Shown here in pieces: positions 34,279 through 44,461 of a stretch of 64,000 nucleotides of DNA. Location of the stretch: the NCBI RefSeq assembly GCF_003946015.1, contig NZ_RHNU01000007.1, forward strand, positions 1 to 64,000, given 5' to 3'. The number at the start of each line of letters is the position of its first letter. Position 1 is the first letter of the stretch. The stretch is from Companilactobacillus insicii (GTDB lineage Bacteria; Bacillota; Bacilli; Lactobacillales; Lactobacillaceae). The position numbers and the translations under genes are program-made. Below the pieces are notes generated by a model. That model did no database searches, was not told the DNA's origin, and saw only the letters and a program-made list of their open reading frames with translations.

Positions 34279-34304
34279 AATCTAACCTCCATTGTGATGT
34301 CTTT

Positions 34305-34338
34305 ATTATAGTATTTTATAGGCATAATTTTAATGCCT
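34305..34338 (-). promoter_or_regulatory. Candidate suf promoter with palindromic operator
   Basis: On the minus strand a consensus TATAAT (34305-34310) lies 26 bp before sufC. An inverted repeat AGGCAT / ATGCCT (34320-34338, 7-nt centre) occupies the spacer/-35 region, where a bound repressor would block transcription. No clear -35 hexamer. The rest of 34339-34495 shows nothing I recognise. Confidence 0.45.
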
Positions 34339-34495
34339 TTTAGATATAAATTTCACTTTCGATAGTAATATTTTTGAATACGCTTAACCTGCTGATGGAT
34401 AAGGAAAAGTCAAGGGTGAATTTTAACCATTTTTAAAGTGTTTTTCATCCCCCAATATTACAATCAACAAGTTAAGTGTATCACGATAAGCACAA

Positions 34496-34525
34496 AAAAA
34501 AGCTAGGTTAAACCCTAGCTTTTGG
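34496..34525 (-). terminator. Terminator of the MucBP-SLAP gene
   Basis: A stem AAAGCTAGG / CCTAGCTTT with a strong A-run on the plus strand (T-run on the minus strand), 40 bp after the stop at 34566. Confidence 0.85.
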
Positions 34526-34565
34526 AATATTTATATATAATTTTAATTCCTATTGTATATAAGAA

Positions 34566-36698
34566 CTATAGAATAGTGACGTCAGATGCCATTACCCATT
34601 CGTTTGTGGCTACACGATACATCTTGTGACCATTGATACGAGCAGCCTTGTCAACTTTCCATGCACTATTTGTTGCAAGAGCACGGTCATTTACAAGAGT
34701 ACCTTTGGAATCGTAAACCTTAGTGTGTGCCTTACCGTTAGTCTGAGCGATTTTTGACATTGGTGTATATAGATATGAATCAGATGCCTTAACGTATTCA
34801 TTTGTGGCTACACGGTAATACTTAACACCATCAACATAAATCTTCTTATCAGTAATCCAATTTGAATTACTTGAAAGAACGACATCATCTAATAACTTAC
34901 CTTTGCTTGAATACAAATCAGTGTATCCACTATTTGGATAAGTTGTTAATGTTCCCATGAAGTCTGAAGAATTAGGAGCTACTTCAATTGACTTATTAGG
35001 ATTGTCTTTGTTGATAGTCATTTGAATATCATCAGCATTGATGAAACTATAGCCATCTGGAGCTGTCAAAGTAACATCGTCCCCATCTGCACCTTCACCA
35101 GTTGTGATGCCGATAGTTCTACCTGTTTCTTGATCTAGGAATGTGATTACATATGAAACGTTCCTCTTAGATACATATACAGTACGTTCGTAACCATCTT
35201 TTTTGAGGGTAAATCCTCTATCAACAACATTTGATAATTCATAACCCTCTGGAGCTTTTAGAGAAATATATGAACCATATGTTCCTGTTTGATCTTTATC
35301 AGTCTTTACAGTTTTACCGGTAGCTTCATCCACATAATTTACTGTGTACTTCAATGATGCTGGAACTACGTCAATATCAACCGTTCTCTTAGCATCTGTA
35401 AATGTATAAGGAGAATCTGTACTCTTTGCAAGAGTGTATCCTGTTGGAGCTTTTACATCGACTGTAGTATTTGGTTCTGTAGCATCAGCTTTTGAAGCTG
35501 GCTGTTCTGTTTCCCCTTCTTCTACCTGTGAATCAGTAGTTTTATCAGTATCACTACTCTTGTTTGCTGATTCTTCAGTAGAAGGAGCATCAGGTTTAAC
35601 CAAGTTATTATCAGTTGTACCGAACTGTGTCCCGACAATATTCTTATCATATGTGAAGTTAATTGTATAAGGTAATGATGTAACGCCTGTTCCGTCAGGA
35701 TCAACAACTTGAATTGTTGCTGGATTATCATCATCAAATGTCAATGCATTGCCAGTTGATGAATCTTTCAACAAGTTACCATTATCATCAATTGCTTGAG
35801 CAGAATACTTAACTGAATAAGTTCCAGCTTTAGCTGCATTAAAATCAGCTGCAGTTCCATATTTATTTTCAGTTGTTCCATCAACAGCAGTAGTTGTAAC
35901 TAAGAATTTTTGACCATGTTTATTATTAATAACCACTTTTCCTGATACTCCGGCTGTATCTCCAGCCGTAATTTTATAATTATCTAACTGTGTCCAATCA
36001 GGTTCACCAAACACATTAACCGTTCTATTAACAGCATCACCAGTAGTGTAATTGTCTCTTGGTGTGTATGTAACAGTATATGAACCAGGATCTTGAATAT
36101 CGCTAGTTGACATATCTGTTAACAATGTTGCTGAATTCTTAACGCCTTTTGCATCAGTACCATTAGTCGTTGTAGCAGTAACGTCCTTGTTAACAACTTT
36201 AGATGCGAAGTCCGTTTGTGCAGGTGCTGTCTTAGTTGTAAAGTTCATAACCTGAGAAGCATTATCCTTGCCGAATGAAACTGTTGGCTTAGCATAGTTG
36301 TATTGCACATTAACTGCCTTAGTTTTATCGCCATTAGTGAATGTAACCTTTGTGGCGAATCCAAATTTGTTACTTTCAACGACAGTCATCGGAATTTGTG
36401 TAGTATCTGTCTTAGAAGTAGTAATATTCAATTCATTTGCCAAATCGGTATTAAAATCTGAGCCGCTCTTACCAAAAATTGGAGCCACTGACATAGTTGC
36501 ATTGTTCTTCAAATCAGCGAATGTTGTTGCAGTTCCCTTAGCTGCTGTCGGTGTAGAAGTTGTTGCCTCCGTTAGCGCTCTAGTAGCAGTAATTGTTGGA
36601 GCTGCTTTTTCTTTTGCTTGAACTATTAAAGGGCTAGCGCCTAGCACAGTACTTGAAAGCATGATACTGGTCAAGGCTAGTGTTTTGATTTTACCCAT
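34566..36698 (-). CDS. Surface protein with MucBP-like repeats and two SLAP domains
   Basis: A 710-aa secreted protein with a signal peptide (residues 1 to about 29, cut near VQA), an Ala/Thr-rich head, several Ig-like modules (about 85-340), a Thr/Ser/Glu linker (365-410), three MucBP-like repeats (about 410-575; YTVNYVDEATGKTVKTDKDQTG and YVITFLDQETGRTIG are the clearest) and two C-terminal SLAP repeats (about 590-710; DLYSSKGKLLDDVVL and KVYDSKGTLVNDRAL). MucBP modules occur in mucus-binding proteins; SLAP repeats hold the protein on wall polymers. No LPxTG. AGGGGGAA precedes the ATG. A mucus or host-surface adhesin is plausible. Confidence 0.88.
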   Translation of the reverse strand: MGKIKTLALTSIMLSSTVLGASPLIVQAKEKAAPTITATRALTEATTSTPTAAKGTATTFADLKNNATMSVAPIFGKSGSDFNTDLANELNITTSKTDTTQIPMTVVESNKFGFATKVTFTNGDKTKAVNVQYNYAKPTVSFGKDNASQVMNFTTKTAPAQTDFASKVVNKDVTATTTNGTDAKGVKNSATLLTDMSTSDIQDPGSYTVTYTPRDNYTTGDAVNRTVNVFGEPDWTQLDNYKITAGDTAGVSGKVVINNKHGQKFLVTTTAVDGTTENKYGTAADFNAAKAGTYSVKYSAQAIDDNGNLLKDSSTGNALTFDDDNPATIQVVDPDGTGVTSLPYTINFTYDKNIVGTQFGTTDNNLVKPDAPSTEESANKSSDTDKTTDSQVEEGETEQPASKADATEPNTTVDVKAPTGYTLAKSTDSPYTFTDAKRTVDIDVVPASLKYTVNYVDEATGKTVKTDKDQTGTYGSYISLKAPEGYELSNVVDRGFTLKKDGYERTVYVSKRNVSYVITFLDQETGRTIGITTGEGADGDDVTLTAPDGYSFINADDIQMTINKDNPNKSIEVAPNSSDFMGTLTTYPNSGYTDLYSSKGKLLDDVVLSSNSNWITDKKIYVDGVKYYRVATNEYVKASDSYLYTPMSKIAQTNGKAHTKVYDSKGTLVNDRALATNSAWKVDKAARINGHKMYRVATNEWVMASDVTIL

Positions 36699-36875
36699 AA
36701 ATAATTCCCCCTGTTTAATGTTTTATTTGATAATTTCTTTAAAAAATAACTACACTTCTATTTTATCAATTTTTTAACAAAAATGTTGTACTTTTCATTC
36801 AAAAATCAAGTTATTTTTATTATCTTTAAATAAATTTTAATTTTTATACAAAGACTATTAATTTATCTATTCAAC

Positions 36876-36910
36876 ACAAAAACGAGGTCACTCACGTGAT
36901 CTCGCTTTTT
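36876..36910 (-). terminator. Terminator of lectin-WxL gene 1
   Basis: A stem CGAGGTCAC / GTGATCTCG (one G-U) with a T-run on the minus strand, reaching the stop codon at 36909. The stretch 36699-36875 is AT-rich; apart from the region before the 36698 gene nothing else is seen. Confidence 0.8.
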
Positions 36911-39900
36911 ACAATGTATTCGAAAGAGTCCAATTAATCTTTGTCTCATATTGGCCAGGAGCTGGTTCACCAGCCAAATTCAATAGAATTCCATCATTGT
37001 CTCCCCAGCTACCAGCAATATTAACATCTTCGGAACTATTATCGTTATTAGATGCAATTGGTGTTTTATCTTGCATAGAATATGAGTTATTATCTTTATC
37101 CACAAAAATCAAATTACCTGGAAGTGTAAAAATATTTTTAGCGGCATCTTCAGTAGTCATAGGACCAGCTGTGGCCGACAATTTCCACGCGGACTTAACA
37201 CTGTCAACATCAAGTGTCCATTTACCATTACGTTTTACAATCCTATTCTCAGCGGACTTATTCACCGCATCAAACTTATAATTCGTGTTGCTTGTCAATG
37301 TAACGGACTTCGAGATATAAGTTAAAGTACCACTGACTACATTGGATTTACGTCCATAAAGGTCCTCTGCGTAGAACTCGATTGGCTGCTTAGATCCTAC
37401 TCCAGAATCCTGACTGTCATCGGAATATCCGGCAGAATCCTCTAGATCACTCTTAGAAATACCTGCGGTAGTTTCCTTTGAAGTGACAGGATCATCAGTA
37501 GCACTATCATTAATAGCATCTAATGGAGTTCTTGCGTATTCGCTATTATTAGGCTTATTAGCATATAAGAACATAGCCTTGTCTGTATCTGCTAAAGAGT
37601 TAACTTTATAGTTACCATCGTACTTTAGACTCAATGGAACGTTTAAAGTATCACTAGTACTCATCATATTCAAATCGTTATTAGTTAACGACAAATTCAA
37701 ATCAACATCCGGAACATTTACTACATAACTAGTTCTGACCGAATGTCCCCCTGCATCTGTCAGCAAGACATTAATCGTATTCTTTCCTACTCTGAGTCCT
37801 GCAACACTATTACTCTTTATTGCATCATTCCACTCGTCATAAGTCATACTAGAATCTCGATTATATCCCACGGGATCGACATCAAAGCTGAACTTTCTAG
37901 ATGTATCGCCGGTCTGATAACCATCCGTGTATGTCACTGTCTGAGTACTTTGAGCCTTACCCACAAGTTCAGAATTTATGACATATCTAATAGTTAAACT
38001 AGTTCCTTCAAGTGCAGAACCATCAGTATGCTTATAAGTACCAGTCAATTTAACTGGCAAACTATCCTCGACGGTTCTTTCTTTTTGATCAGGTGTCACA
38101 GATAATGCCTTATCACCGACAATAACTTCATAATCAACAGTATTAGAAACATTACCGTACTTATCGGTTACTTTCACATAAATATCGTGAACACCATTTG
38201 ATAACGAACTTGCATTACGTAAGATCGTCATTTCACCTGGTTTATTGCTGTCAGATAAAGTTCCGACCTTTTCAAAACCAGAGTCATCTAAAGCACTACC
38301 GTCTACTCTAGTGTATACTGTCATATCACTATTGTTAAAATCAGTCTTGGTATGTGCATCGTCATTTGTAAAATACGTTACTAACCCTGTAAGCGTGAAA
38401 TCATCAGTATTAGCAACACTTTGACTATCAGTACCACCAGTTGCTTCTAGATGTGGCTTATACTTCGCATCTCTAATAGTAAAACTTGGAGTACTCATGC
38501 TTCCCTTATACAAGGTCGAATCCGTAACGTCGACATTTGTCGAATTGACTACGGTATCAGTATCTACATCATTAGCAGTCATGTAATATACGATCTTTGC
38601 ACTCTTGTATTGGTCAGCAGAACTGGAAGAATTATTATTACCAAGTGGATTCTTAAATGTATAAGTATACGGTGAAGATCCATCAGCTACTTGTTTGTAA
38701 CTCTTAGTATCACCTTGATAATTAGTATAATTACCAATTACTGAATTAGTTCCATCCATCTTTCTCAGTGACAAGTTATCAGGTTGAGGAATCGTCAAAG
38801 TAATTTGATTTAGATCCTGTACACCTTCATCATAACTAACATTGTATTGATACTGCAATTTGTCTCCTTCTTGAACAGTATCACCATCTGTTATGAATCG
38901 ACTCTGAGATTCGTCGTATACTTGAGCCTTATTAGTGATCATAAAGTCTTGAATATTAACGTCATATTCCAACTCATTAGAACTAATAATTTCTCCACTA
39001 TCTAAAGTGGCGGATGCTTTAACTTTAATAGTGTGCTTTCCTCCATCAAGCTTCTCAATTGGGATTGAAAAGACACCATTACTTGTTCCAGTATCTTGGG
39101 TTGTTACAGGTGCTTGATTATCAATCTGATATGTATACCAAACAGTCTTATTATCAACAACTGCTGTGTTAGTTCCATATTTTATCTCACCTTTTAAATC
39201 AACCTCTTTACCGGAAGGATAAGTTCCATCTCCTGAAGTTTTCTTTAGGACCAATGTATCAGCTGGTTTAACGATATCAAAAGATGGAATCTGAGTATCA
39301 GATTTATAGTTGGGACCTTCAAAACTAGCATGTGCTGAAGGGACATTCAAGCTCGTTCCAGATGTGATTGGGTTAGCAGTCGTATTTATTTCAATTCTTG
39401 CTGTCTTCCAATATTTTGCATCATCATCAGTCATACCCATATTCTCAATCTTTACTGATGCGGACTTATTATCTGTTGATAGATCCTCTTGGGAAATTGC
39501 TACTTCCTTAGTTGTTTCCTTTTTAGTAGCATTGTCAATTCCGGTGTAGTAAATGGTACCGATATTTCCATCATCATTTTTGACAGTTAGATTATCAGGG
39601 ATATCTACATCAGCAGTAACATCCTTAGATGGTTGCTTACCACTGTCATAACGCATCATGTAGTTCAATCCGATGTTATCTCCTGGATGGACTTTGGTTG
39701 TCTCATTCATTGCTTGAGCATCGGTATCCATTAGAGAAGTATCTGATCCAACTCTAGCGTGAATATCTTTATCAACCGCATAAGAATTAAGAGTGGCTTC
39801 AACTATAGATGGCATCGTTTCAAAGACTATCGCATTAGTTGTATTATCATTTGTACCAGAACCGGTAGAACCTGTAAAACCAAAACGTAACTTACCGTCT

Positions 39901-40958
39901 TTAACAGTACCAAATTCACTTAAATCTACCGGTATGGTGGCAAAAGAAGCATTCCCCGGCAATGGTTTAATTGTTGTACCATAGACTGACTTATCATTAA
40001 ATGCATAGTCAATAGTAGCCGTATTTGAGTCTGCAGAAGTTGGAGGATTATAAGTTATTGTTACGTGTTTCCATTTTTCTGCTGGTTCTGTGCTACTACC
40101 AAACGATGTAAAGTTAAGATCATTACCATTAAAGGATAAATTAGAACCAAAATTATGATTCAGTCCCATAACAGATTTTCCTGAAAGGAACCCCCAACTA
40201 TATTCAGGTTTATTAGGACTAATTTGTTCATAACTGGTTGCACGAGCGGGATAATTCCAAGCTATATGTGAACCAATAATTGGATTAGGTAGAGTAGGAT
40301 TGCTTCCCGGATATCCTAACGAATCAAATGAATTTCCTGGATCAACTTTACTACTGTTAGTCCTAGTATCAAATTCCAAAGCCCAACTGTTTTGAATTGC
40401 CTGTAACTGAATGGGCGTTGTATTATCAGTTGGCAAAGGAGTAGGATCATTAGTAACATATTTACTAAGGTCCGATCCCCAAACACCTAAGGTTTCCCCT
40501 TTATTAACCTTACCATTCAGAGTTGATATTGCATTTACACCTCTACTATCATTTTGTAAAACAAATGCTATCCCATCAGCTGGGCCACCAATAGTAAGGT
40601 TAGCTCCAAAATACAACCACATTGATAGGGTTTGCTTCTTATTAATATCAATATAGTTATCTCCATCACTCCAAACTGCACTAGTCTGATTTCTATTATC
40701 AGTTAGGATAACAATGTTATTTGCAGTATCAGGATTGTATGTATAAACATAATTTTTTTCTCCAGTTGGAAATGTAGCAGGATGACTGAAATACTTATCT
40801 AACGCCAACCCATAAGGCGCTTTTTGGATAGCCTCTTTATCAGTTATTGATGGTAGATCCGCTTTTGAATTTATTTGCATGTGATTAAATACAATTAAAA
40901 TTGAAAAGAATATTACAGTTAATATTCCTAAAAAAGTTAGTTTCCTCTTATCACCCAC
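36909..40958 (-). CDS. Lectin-WxL surface protein 1 (largest of seven)
   Basis: A 1349-aa protein with a signal/anchor helix at about 6-26. Residues about 40-375 are an L-type (legume-like) lectin domain: TLSMWLYFGANL, DGIAFVLQNDSRG, GETLGVWGSDL, NSWALEFDTRTN, SHIAWNYPA and the closing LRFGFTGSTG. A stalk module (HPGDNIGLNYMMRYDSGKQ) and about six Ig-like modules follow, and the last 110 residues are a WxL domain (WKLSA and INWTLSNTL). The start is a GTG at 40958 with AGGGGGTG at 8-nt spacing; the open frame runs 16 codons further up, but that would put the ribosome binding site inside it. The ligand is probably glycan, by family. Confidence 0.87.
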   Translation of the reverse strand: MGDKRKLTFLGILTVIFFSILIVFNHMQINSKADLPSITDKEAIQKAPYGLALDKYFSHPATFPTGEKNYVYTYNPDTANNIVILTDNRNQTSAVWSDGDNYIDINKKQTLSMWLYFGANLTIGGPADGIAFVLQNDSRGVNAISTLNGKVNKGETLGVWGSDLSKYVTNDPTPLPTDNTTPIQLQAIQNSWALEFDTRTNSSKVDPGNSFDSLGYPGSNPTLPNPIIGSHIAWNYPARATSYEQISPNKPEYSWGFLSGKSVMGLNHNFGSNLSFNGNDLNFTSFGSSTEPAEKWKHVTITYNPPTSADSNTATIDYAFNDKSVYGTTIKPLPGNASFATIPVDLSEFGTVKDGKLRFGFTGSTGSGTNDNTTNAIVFETMPSIVEATLNSYAVDKDIHARVGSDTSLMDTDAQAMNETTKVHPGDNIGLNYMMRYDSGKQPSKDVTADVDIPDNLTVKNDDGNIGTIYYTGIDNATKKETTKEVAISQEDLSTDNKSASVKIENMGMTDDDAKYWKTARIEINTTANPITSGTSLNVPSAHASFEGPNYKSDTQIPSFDIVKPADTLVLKKTSGDGTYPSGKEVDLKGEIKYGTNTAVVDNKTVWYTYQIDNQAPVTTQDTGTSNGVFSIPIEKLDGGKHTIKVKASATLDSGEIISSNELEYDVNIQDFMITNKAQVYDESQSRFITDGDTVQEGDKLQYQYNVSYDEGVQDLNQITLTIPQPDNLSLRKMDGTNSVIGNYTNYQGDTKSYKQVADGSSPYTYTFKNPLGNNNSSSSADQYKSAKIVYYMTANDVDTDTVVNSTNVDVTDSTLYKGSMSTPSFTIRDAKYKPHLEATGGTDSQSVANTDDFTLTGLVTYFTNDDAHTKTDFNNSDMTVYTRVDGSALDDSGFEKVGTLSDSNKPGEMTILRNASSLSNGVHDIYVKVTDKYGNVSNTVDYEVIVGDKALSVTPDQKERTVEDSLPVKLTGTYKHTDGSALEGTSLTIRYVINSELVGKAQSTQTVTYTDGYQTGDTSRKFSFDVDPVGYNRDSSMTYDEWNDAIKSNSVAGLRVGKNTINVLLTDAGGHSVRTSYVVNVPDVDLNLSLTNNDLNMMSTSDTLNVPLSLKYDGNYKVNSLADTDKAMFLYANKPNNSEYARTPLDAINDSATDDPVTSKETTAGISKSDLEDSAGYSDDSQDSGVGSKQPIEFYAEDLYGRKSNVVSGTLTYISKSVTLTSNTNYKFDAVNKSAENRIVKRNGKWTLDVDSVKSAWKLSATAGPMTTEDAAKNIFTLPGNLIFVDKDNNSYSMQDKTPIASNNDNSSEDVNIAGSWGDNDGILLNLAGEPAPGQYETKINWTLSNTL

Positions 40959-41123
40959 AGCAGGCACCCCCTGTATTATTTTGTAATCCCATATGTTAAT
41001 AAACATTATATATCATAATGTTTATGCAATCGTTTTAATAAATGTAATTATATCTTGTCTAACTTGATTATAATATGTTTATACAAATGTTTCCAGCTCA
41101 TGTTTAAAATAATCGGCGTAAAC

Positions 41124-41237
41124 GCGCAAAAAAAACAACTTCTTCCGCATAACAAAAAATAGCCTAGCATTTACTACGTAAATACTAGACTATTTTACGT
41201 TATGCTCAGAAGCTAAACGTGTTTTTTGCGCACTCTT
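41124..41237 (-). repeat. Structured 3' element, variant after lectin-WxL gene 2
   Basis: Same family as the 119-bp elements: the AACTTCTTCCGC block and the GTTATGCTCAGAAG block are shared. Outer stem GCGCAAAAAA / TTTTTTGCGC, middle GCATAAC / GTTATGC, and a long apical hairpin at 41158-41194. It begins about 4 nt after the stop of the gene ending at 41242. Confidence 0.8.
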
Positions 41238-41241
41238 CAAA

Positions 41242-44200
41242 TCAATCAATACTATCTGTTAAATCCCACTTGATACTTCCACTATATGATCCAGATGCGG
41301 CATTTGGATCTACTTGTAGCAAAATACCTTGGTTAGGTTTCCAAACATTAGATATGCTGTAACTATTAGTTGCATCTTTATCGCTTTGACTCAGAGTAAC
41401 TGGTTGATTCATAGTTGACAATTGATCATTATTCTTAGGATCAACATAAACTAGTTCACCTGCTAACGTATGATTATTAACTAAATCTGTCGTAGTTAAT
41501 TCTCCTGCACTAGCGGTCAACTTATAAGGTGAGTCAATCGTATTAACAGCTACATTCCATTCACTAGTTCTCTTAACCAACCTTGCTTCAGGACTCTGGT
41601 TAAATGAACCGAATGAATAATCACTCTTATATGTTAAATTAGCGGACTTATAAATCATCTTTACATTATAAGTTAATTTATTCGACTCACGCCCATATGG
41701 ATCGGTAACTGTAAATGTCACTGTGTGCATGGGAGCAGTTTGACCAGTAATTCCTAATGCAGCTTGCGTTAATGTCTTAGTAACATCATATGAAATGGTA
41801 CTTGTATCGTCAGTGGACTTAGGAAGATCGGCTATATCATTTCCATCAACTGTCACATGCATGGTTAAATCTGACGGTGCAAAACTAAGGTTATTTTCAT
41901 ATGTGGCATTTATTGGGAAGCTGATATTATCATCTGTACCCATAGCCGTTATATTGCCATCATTTCCATCGCCATATGATAGGATTGGATTCTTATCTTG
42001 AACATTTATAACGTATGTTAATTTATTCGAAACGTGTCCATTTTGATCCTTGAAAGCAACCTTAACAGTATTTTGACCTATTCTTAATCCATCTTTACTA
42101 CCCTCAGCAGCATCTATGTTCAAATGAACTTCTGATGTAGGCCAGCCTGTAACTTCATTCAAAGTTTTAGGTGTAATCGTAATAGGATCTCCATTATTGT
42201 AACTAGGATTTGAAATACTATACGAAGCTGTCAACGGAGTAACATCTGTCGAAGAACCACCAACATAATTAATATCAATTGTGGGTAGTTCAACACTTGT
42301 ATTATTCAAAACTATAATCGGAGATGTGTCCCCAGATGCTGCCAACGAAATATCTTGTACATTGACTGTATAAGTCAACATATTGGAAGCAATCGTGTCT
42401 TTTATTCCGCTAGAAGAAACATAATTATTATCGACCACTTGGACGGTAATCTTATGAGTTCCTACATCCTCGCTACTAAATGGTATAGAAAAGTTACCAT
42501 TGCTGCTATTTGTATCTTTTTGAACAGTACTACTGTTACCGTCAACAGATACATAAATATTCATATCATCATTATCAATCGTACTTTGCTTGTCAAACTT
42601 CATAGTACCAGTCAAATTTGTAGTTTTACCAACTGACAACTTAACAGGATCTGTTGATGTCTTAGTAATTGTTAAATTATCTTGTGGTGCTTCAATTTGA
42701 AATTTCGGTGCTTCGTCATGACCTATGTAATTGTCACTTTCAAAAGTAACTGGTGATACGCCAACTGTCATGCCAGAGCTGCCATCAGGAACATTATTAG
42801 CCGTAGCATTTAACTCCACTCTTGCAGTTGATTGTGTCGTATTCAATTGTTGCTTAAGTGTACAGTTCAATTGTGTTCCATCAGAATTAATATCTGAATA
42901 AGGAATATCCTCATGGTCGCCATTTTCATAAACGACTTGACCTACGTTGCCATTGCTGTCTTTTGTAAAGGTAACATTAGATGGTAAATAAATCTTATCG
43001 CTAAGCGGCATCATATCTTTTTTACCGGAATTGTAACGAACCATGTAATTGAATTGAAGATTATCCTTTGGATGTACAACTTTAGTATCACTTAGAGCCT
43101 GTACATCACTAGGCATTGGATCAGTCTTTGAGCTTACTTTGCTTTTCGTAGTTTTATCGACAATATAGGCGTTTGTATCAGCATCCACAATTGATGGCAT
43201 GGTTTCAAATACAGCAATACCAGTTTGAGAGTGATCTAGATCAGCACCATTAGCTCCTGTAAGTCCAAATAGTAATGGATCACCTTTCTTTACACCTAAA
43301 TTTGATAATTTCAAAGGAACAGTCGTATCAAGATAATGTTGACCACTCAACAAGTTCTGTGAAAAACCAGTTAGTGAGGTGTCATTATATATATATTCCA
43401 GCTTTGCATCATCAGGATCTGAATCTGTAGGTGGAGTATAAATAACCTTCAAATGGTGCCATGCTAACTGAGCACTATTAGCGTAAGATAATGAATCTTC
43501 ATTAATATCATTATGAACCATTTCATAATATTTCTTACTGCTAGTAGGAGCTGCAATATTCAAATAAGTTGATGCAAGACCTGGATATGCCCAGGCAGTA
43601 TGCTCATCAACAATTTTTCTGTTTTCACCATTATAGAATTGAAAACTATCTAGCGAGTTGCCTGCTGTACCTTTGTGATTTTGAACGACATTTTCATAAT
43701 CAGAATATCCATTTATAGTTGAATCGAATTCTAGTGCCCAACTATTTTTAATTGCTGAATTAGCAACGTCTGCTGGGGTTGCTTTATTTGGCACATCACT
43801 ACCCCATACACCTAATGTCTGACCGCCAGCAATTGAATTGCCACTCATAGATATTGCAGATGTACCTCTGGGATCATTTTGCAATACTAACGCTAGACCC
43901 TGAGTATGATAGAGCGAAACACCAAAGTATAACCACAAAGAAAATGTTTGCTTTTTACCAGTATCAATGTAGTTTCCTAGAGCTTTATTGCTCCATACTG
44001 ACGAAACCTGATTATACTGTCCTCTTTGTGTGAGCTTTAACGAGCTTCCGTTTGATACAACAGCACCATTACCACTATGGGCGCCTTGAACAAACATATC
44101 ATTATTGCTTAAGGTTCCTAACGGCATACCCTTAGGCGCATAATTTATACCATCAGAATCTGAGTACATACTTGCTTGTACATTTGTAGTATTTATATTT

Positions 44201-44256
44201 ATTAAAACAAAGAATGAAATAATTGAAGCAATAATAAATAAAATGAATTTCTTCAT
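41242..44256 (-). CDS. Lectin-WxL surface protein 2
   Basis: A 1004-aa protein: signal peptide (residues 1 to about 29, cut near VQAS), L-type lectin domain to about residue 350 (FSLWLYFGVSLY, GLALVLQNDPRG, GQTLGVWGSDV, NSWALEFDS, EHTAWAYPG), the shared stalk (HPKDNLQFNYMVRYNSGKKD), three to four Ig-like modules with a repeated TVNVQDxxxxL transition, and a WxL domain (YKLTASAGEL, then IKWDLTDSID at the end). The ATG at 44256 follows a GGGGGG tract; a start 13 codons upstream is less likely. In the lectin loop DGIAFV is changed to QGLALV. Confidence 0.87.
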   Translation of the reverse strand: MKKFILFIIASIISFFVLININTTNVQASMYSDSDGINYAPKGMPLGTLSNNDMFVQGAHSGNGAVVSNGSSLKLTQRGQYNQVSSVWSNKALGNYIDTGKKQTFSLWLYFGVSLYHTQGLALVLQNDPRGTSAISMSGNSIAGGQTLGVWGSDVPNKATPADVANSAIKNSWALEFDSTINGYSDYENVVQNHKGTAGNSLDSFQFYNGENRKIVDEHTAWAYPGLASTYLNIAAPTSSKKYYEMVHNDINEDSLSYANSAQLAWHHLKVIYTPPTDSDPDDAKLEYIYNDTSLTGFSQNLLSGQHYLDTTVPLKLSNLGVKKGDPLLFGLTGANGADLDHSQTGIAVFETMPSIVDADTNAYIVDKTTKSKVSSKTDPMPSDVQALSDTKVVHPKDNLQFNYMVRYNSGKKDMMPLSDKIYLPSNVTFTKDSNGNVGQVVYENGDHEDIPYSDINSDGTQLNCTLKQQLNTTQSTARVELNATANNVPDGSSGMTVGVSPVTFESDNYIGHDEAPKFQIEAPQDNLTITKTSTDPVKLSVGKTTNLTGTMKFDKQSTIDNDDMNIYVSVDGNSSTVQKDTNSSNGNFSIPFSSEDVGTHKITVQVVDNNYVSSSGIKDTIASNMLTYTVNVQDISLAASGDTSPIIVLNNTSVELPTIDINYVGGSSTDVTPLTASYSISNPSYNNGDPITITPKTLNEVTGWPTSEVHLNIDAAEGSKDGLRIGQNTVKVAFKDQNGHVSNKLTYVINVQDKNPILSYGDGNDGNITAMGTDDNISFPINATYENNLSFAPSDLTMHVTVDGNDIADLPKSTDDTSTISYDVTKTLTQAALGITGQTAPMHTVTFTVTDPYGRESNKLTYNVKMIYKSANLTYKSDYSFGSFNQSPEARLVKRTSEWNVAVNTIDSPYKLTASAGELTTTDLVNNHTLAGELVYVDPKNNDQLSTMNQPVTLSQSDKDATNSYSISNVWKPNQGILLQVDPNAASGSYSGSIKWDLTDSID

Positions 44257-44402
44257 AATTATCCCCCCATAATCACTCTGACTTTTCACCTCCATTATGT
44301 CACGTATATTTGTATATACAAGTCAGATATTAAAAAAATTATTTAACAAAAATAAAGAGTTTGGTACAAAACTATTATTATCTTTAAACATGCAGCATAA
44401 AC

Positions 44403-44450
44403 GCGCAAAAAAACACGTTTAGCTTCTGAGCATAACGTGTTTTTTTGCGC
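44403..44450 (-). repeat. Minimal form of the structured 3' element, after lectin-WxL gene 3
   Basis: A perfect 17-bp stem (44403-44419 with 44434-44450) closes a 14-nt loop that keeps the AGCTTCTGAGCAT block of the larger elements. It lies 11 bp after the stop codon at 44462-44464. Without a T-run beyond it, it is an unusual terminator. Confidence 0.8.
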
Positions 44451-44461
44451 TCTCTTAACAT

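Noticed and set aside
44403-44450. Simple intrinsic terminator
   Set aside because: The stem is perfect but no T-run follows on either side, and the loop carries the conserved block of the larger elements. It may still stop transcription, so this is a matter of emphasis.
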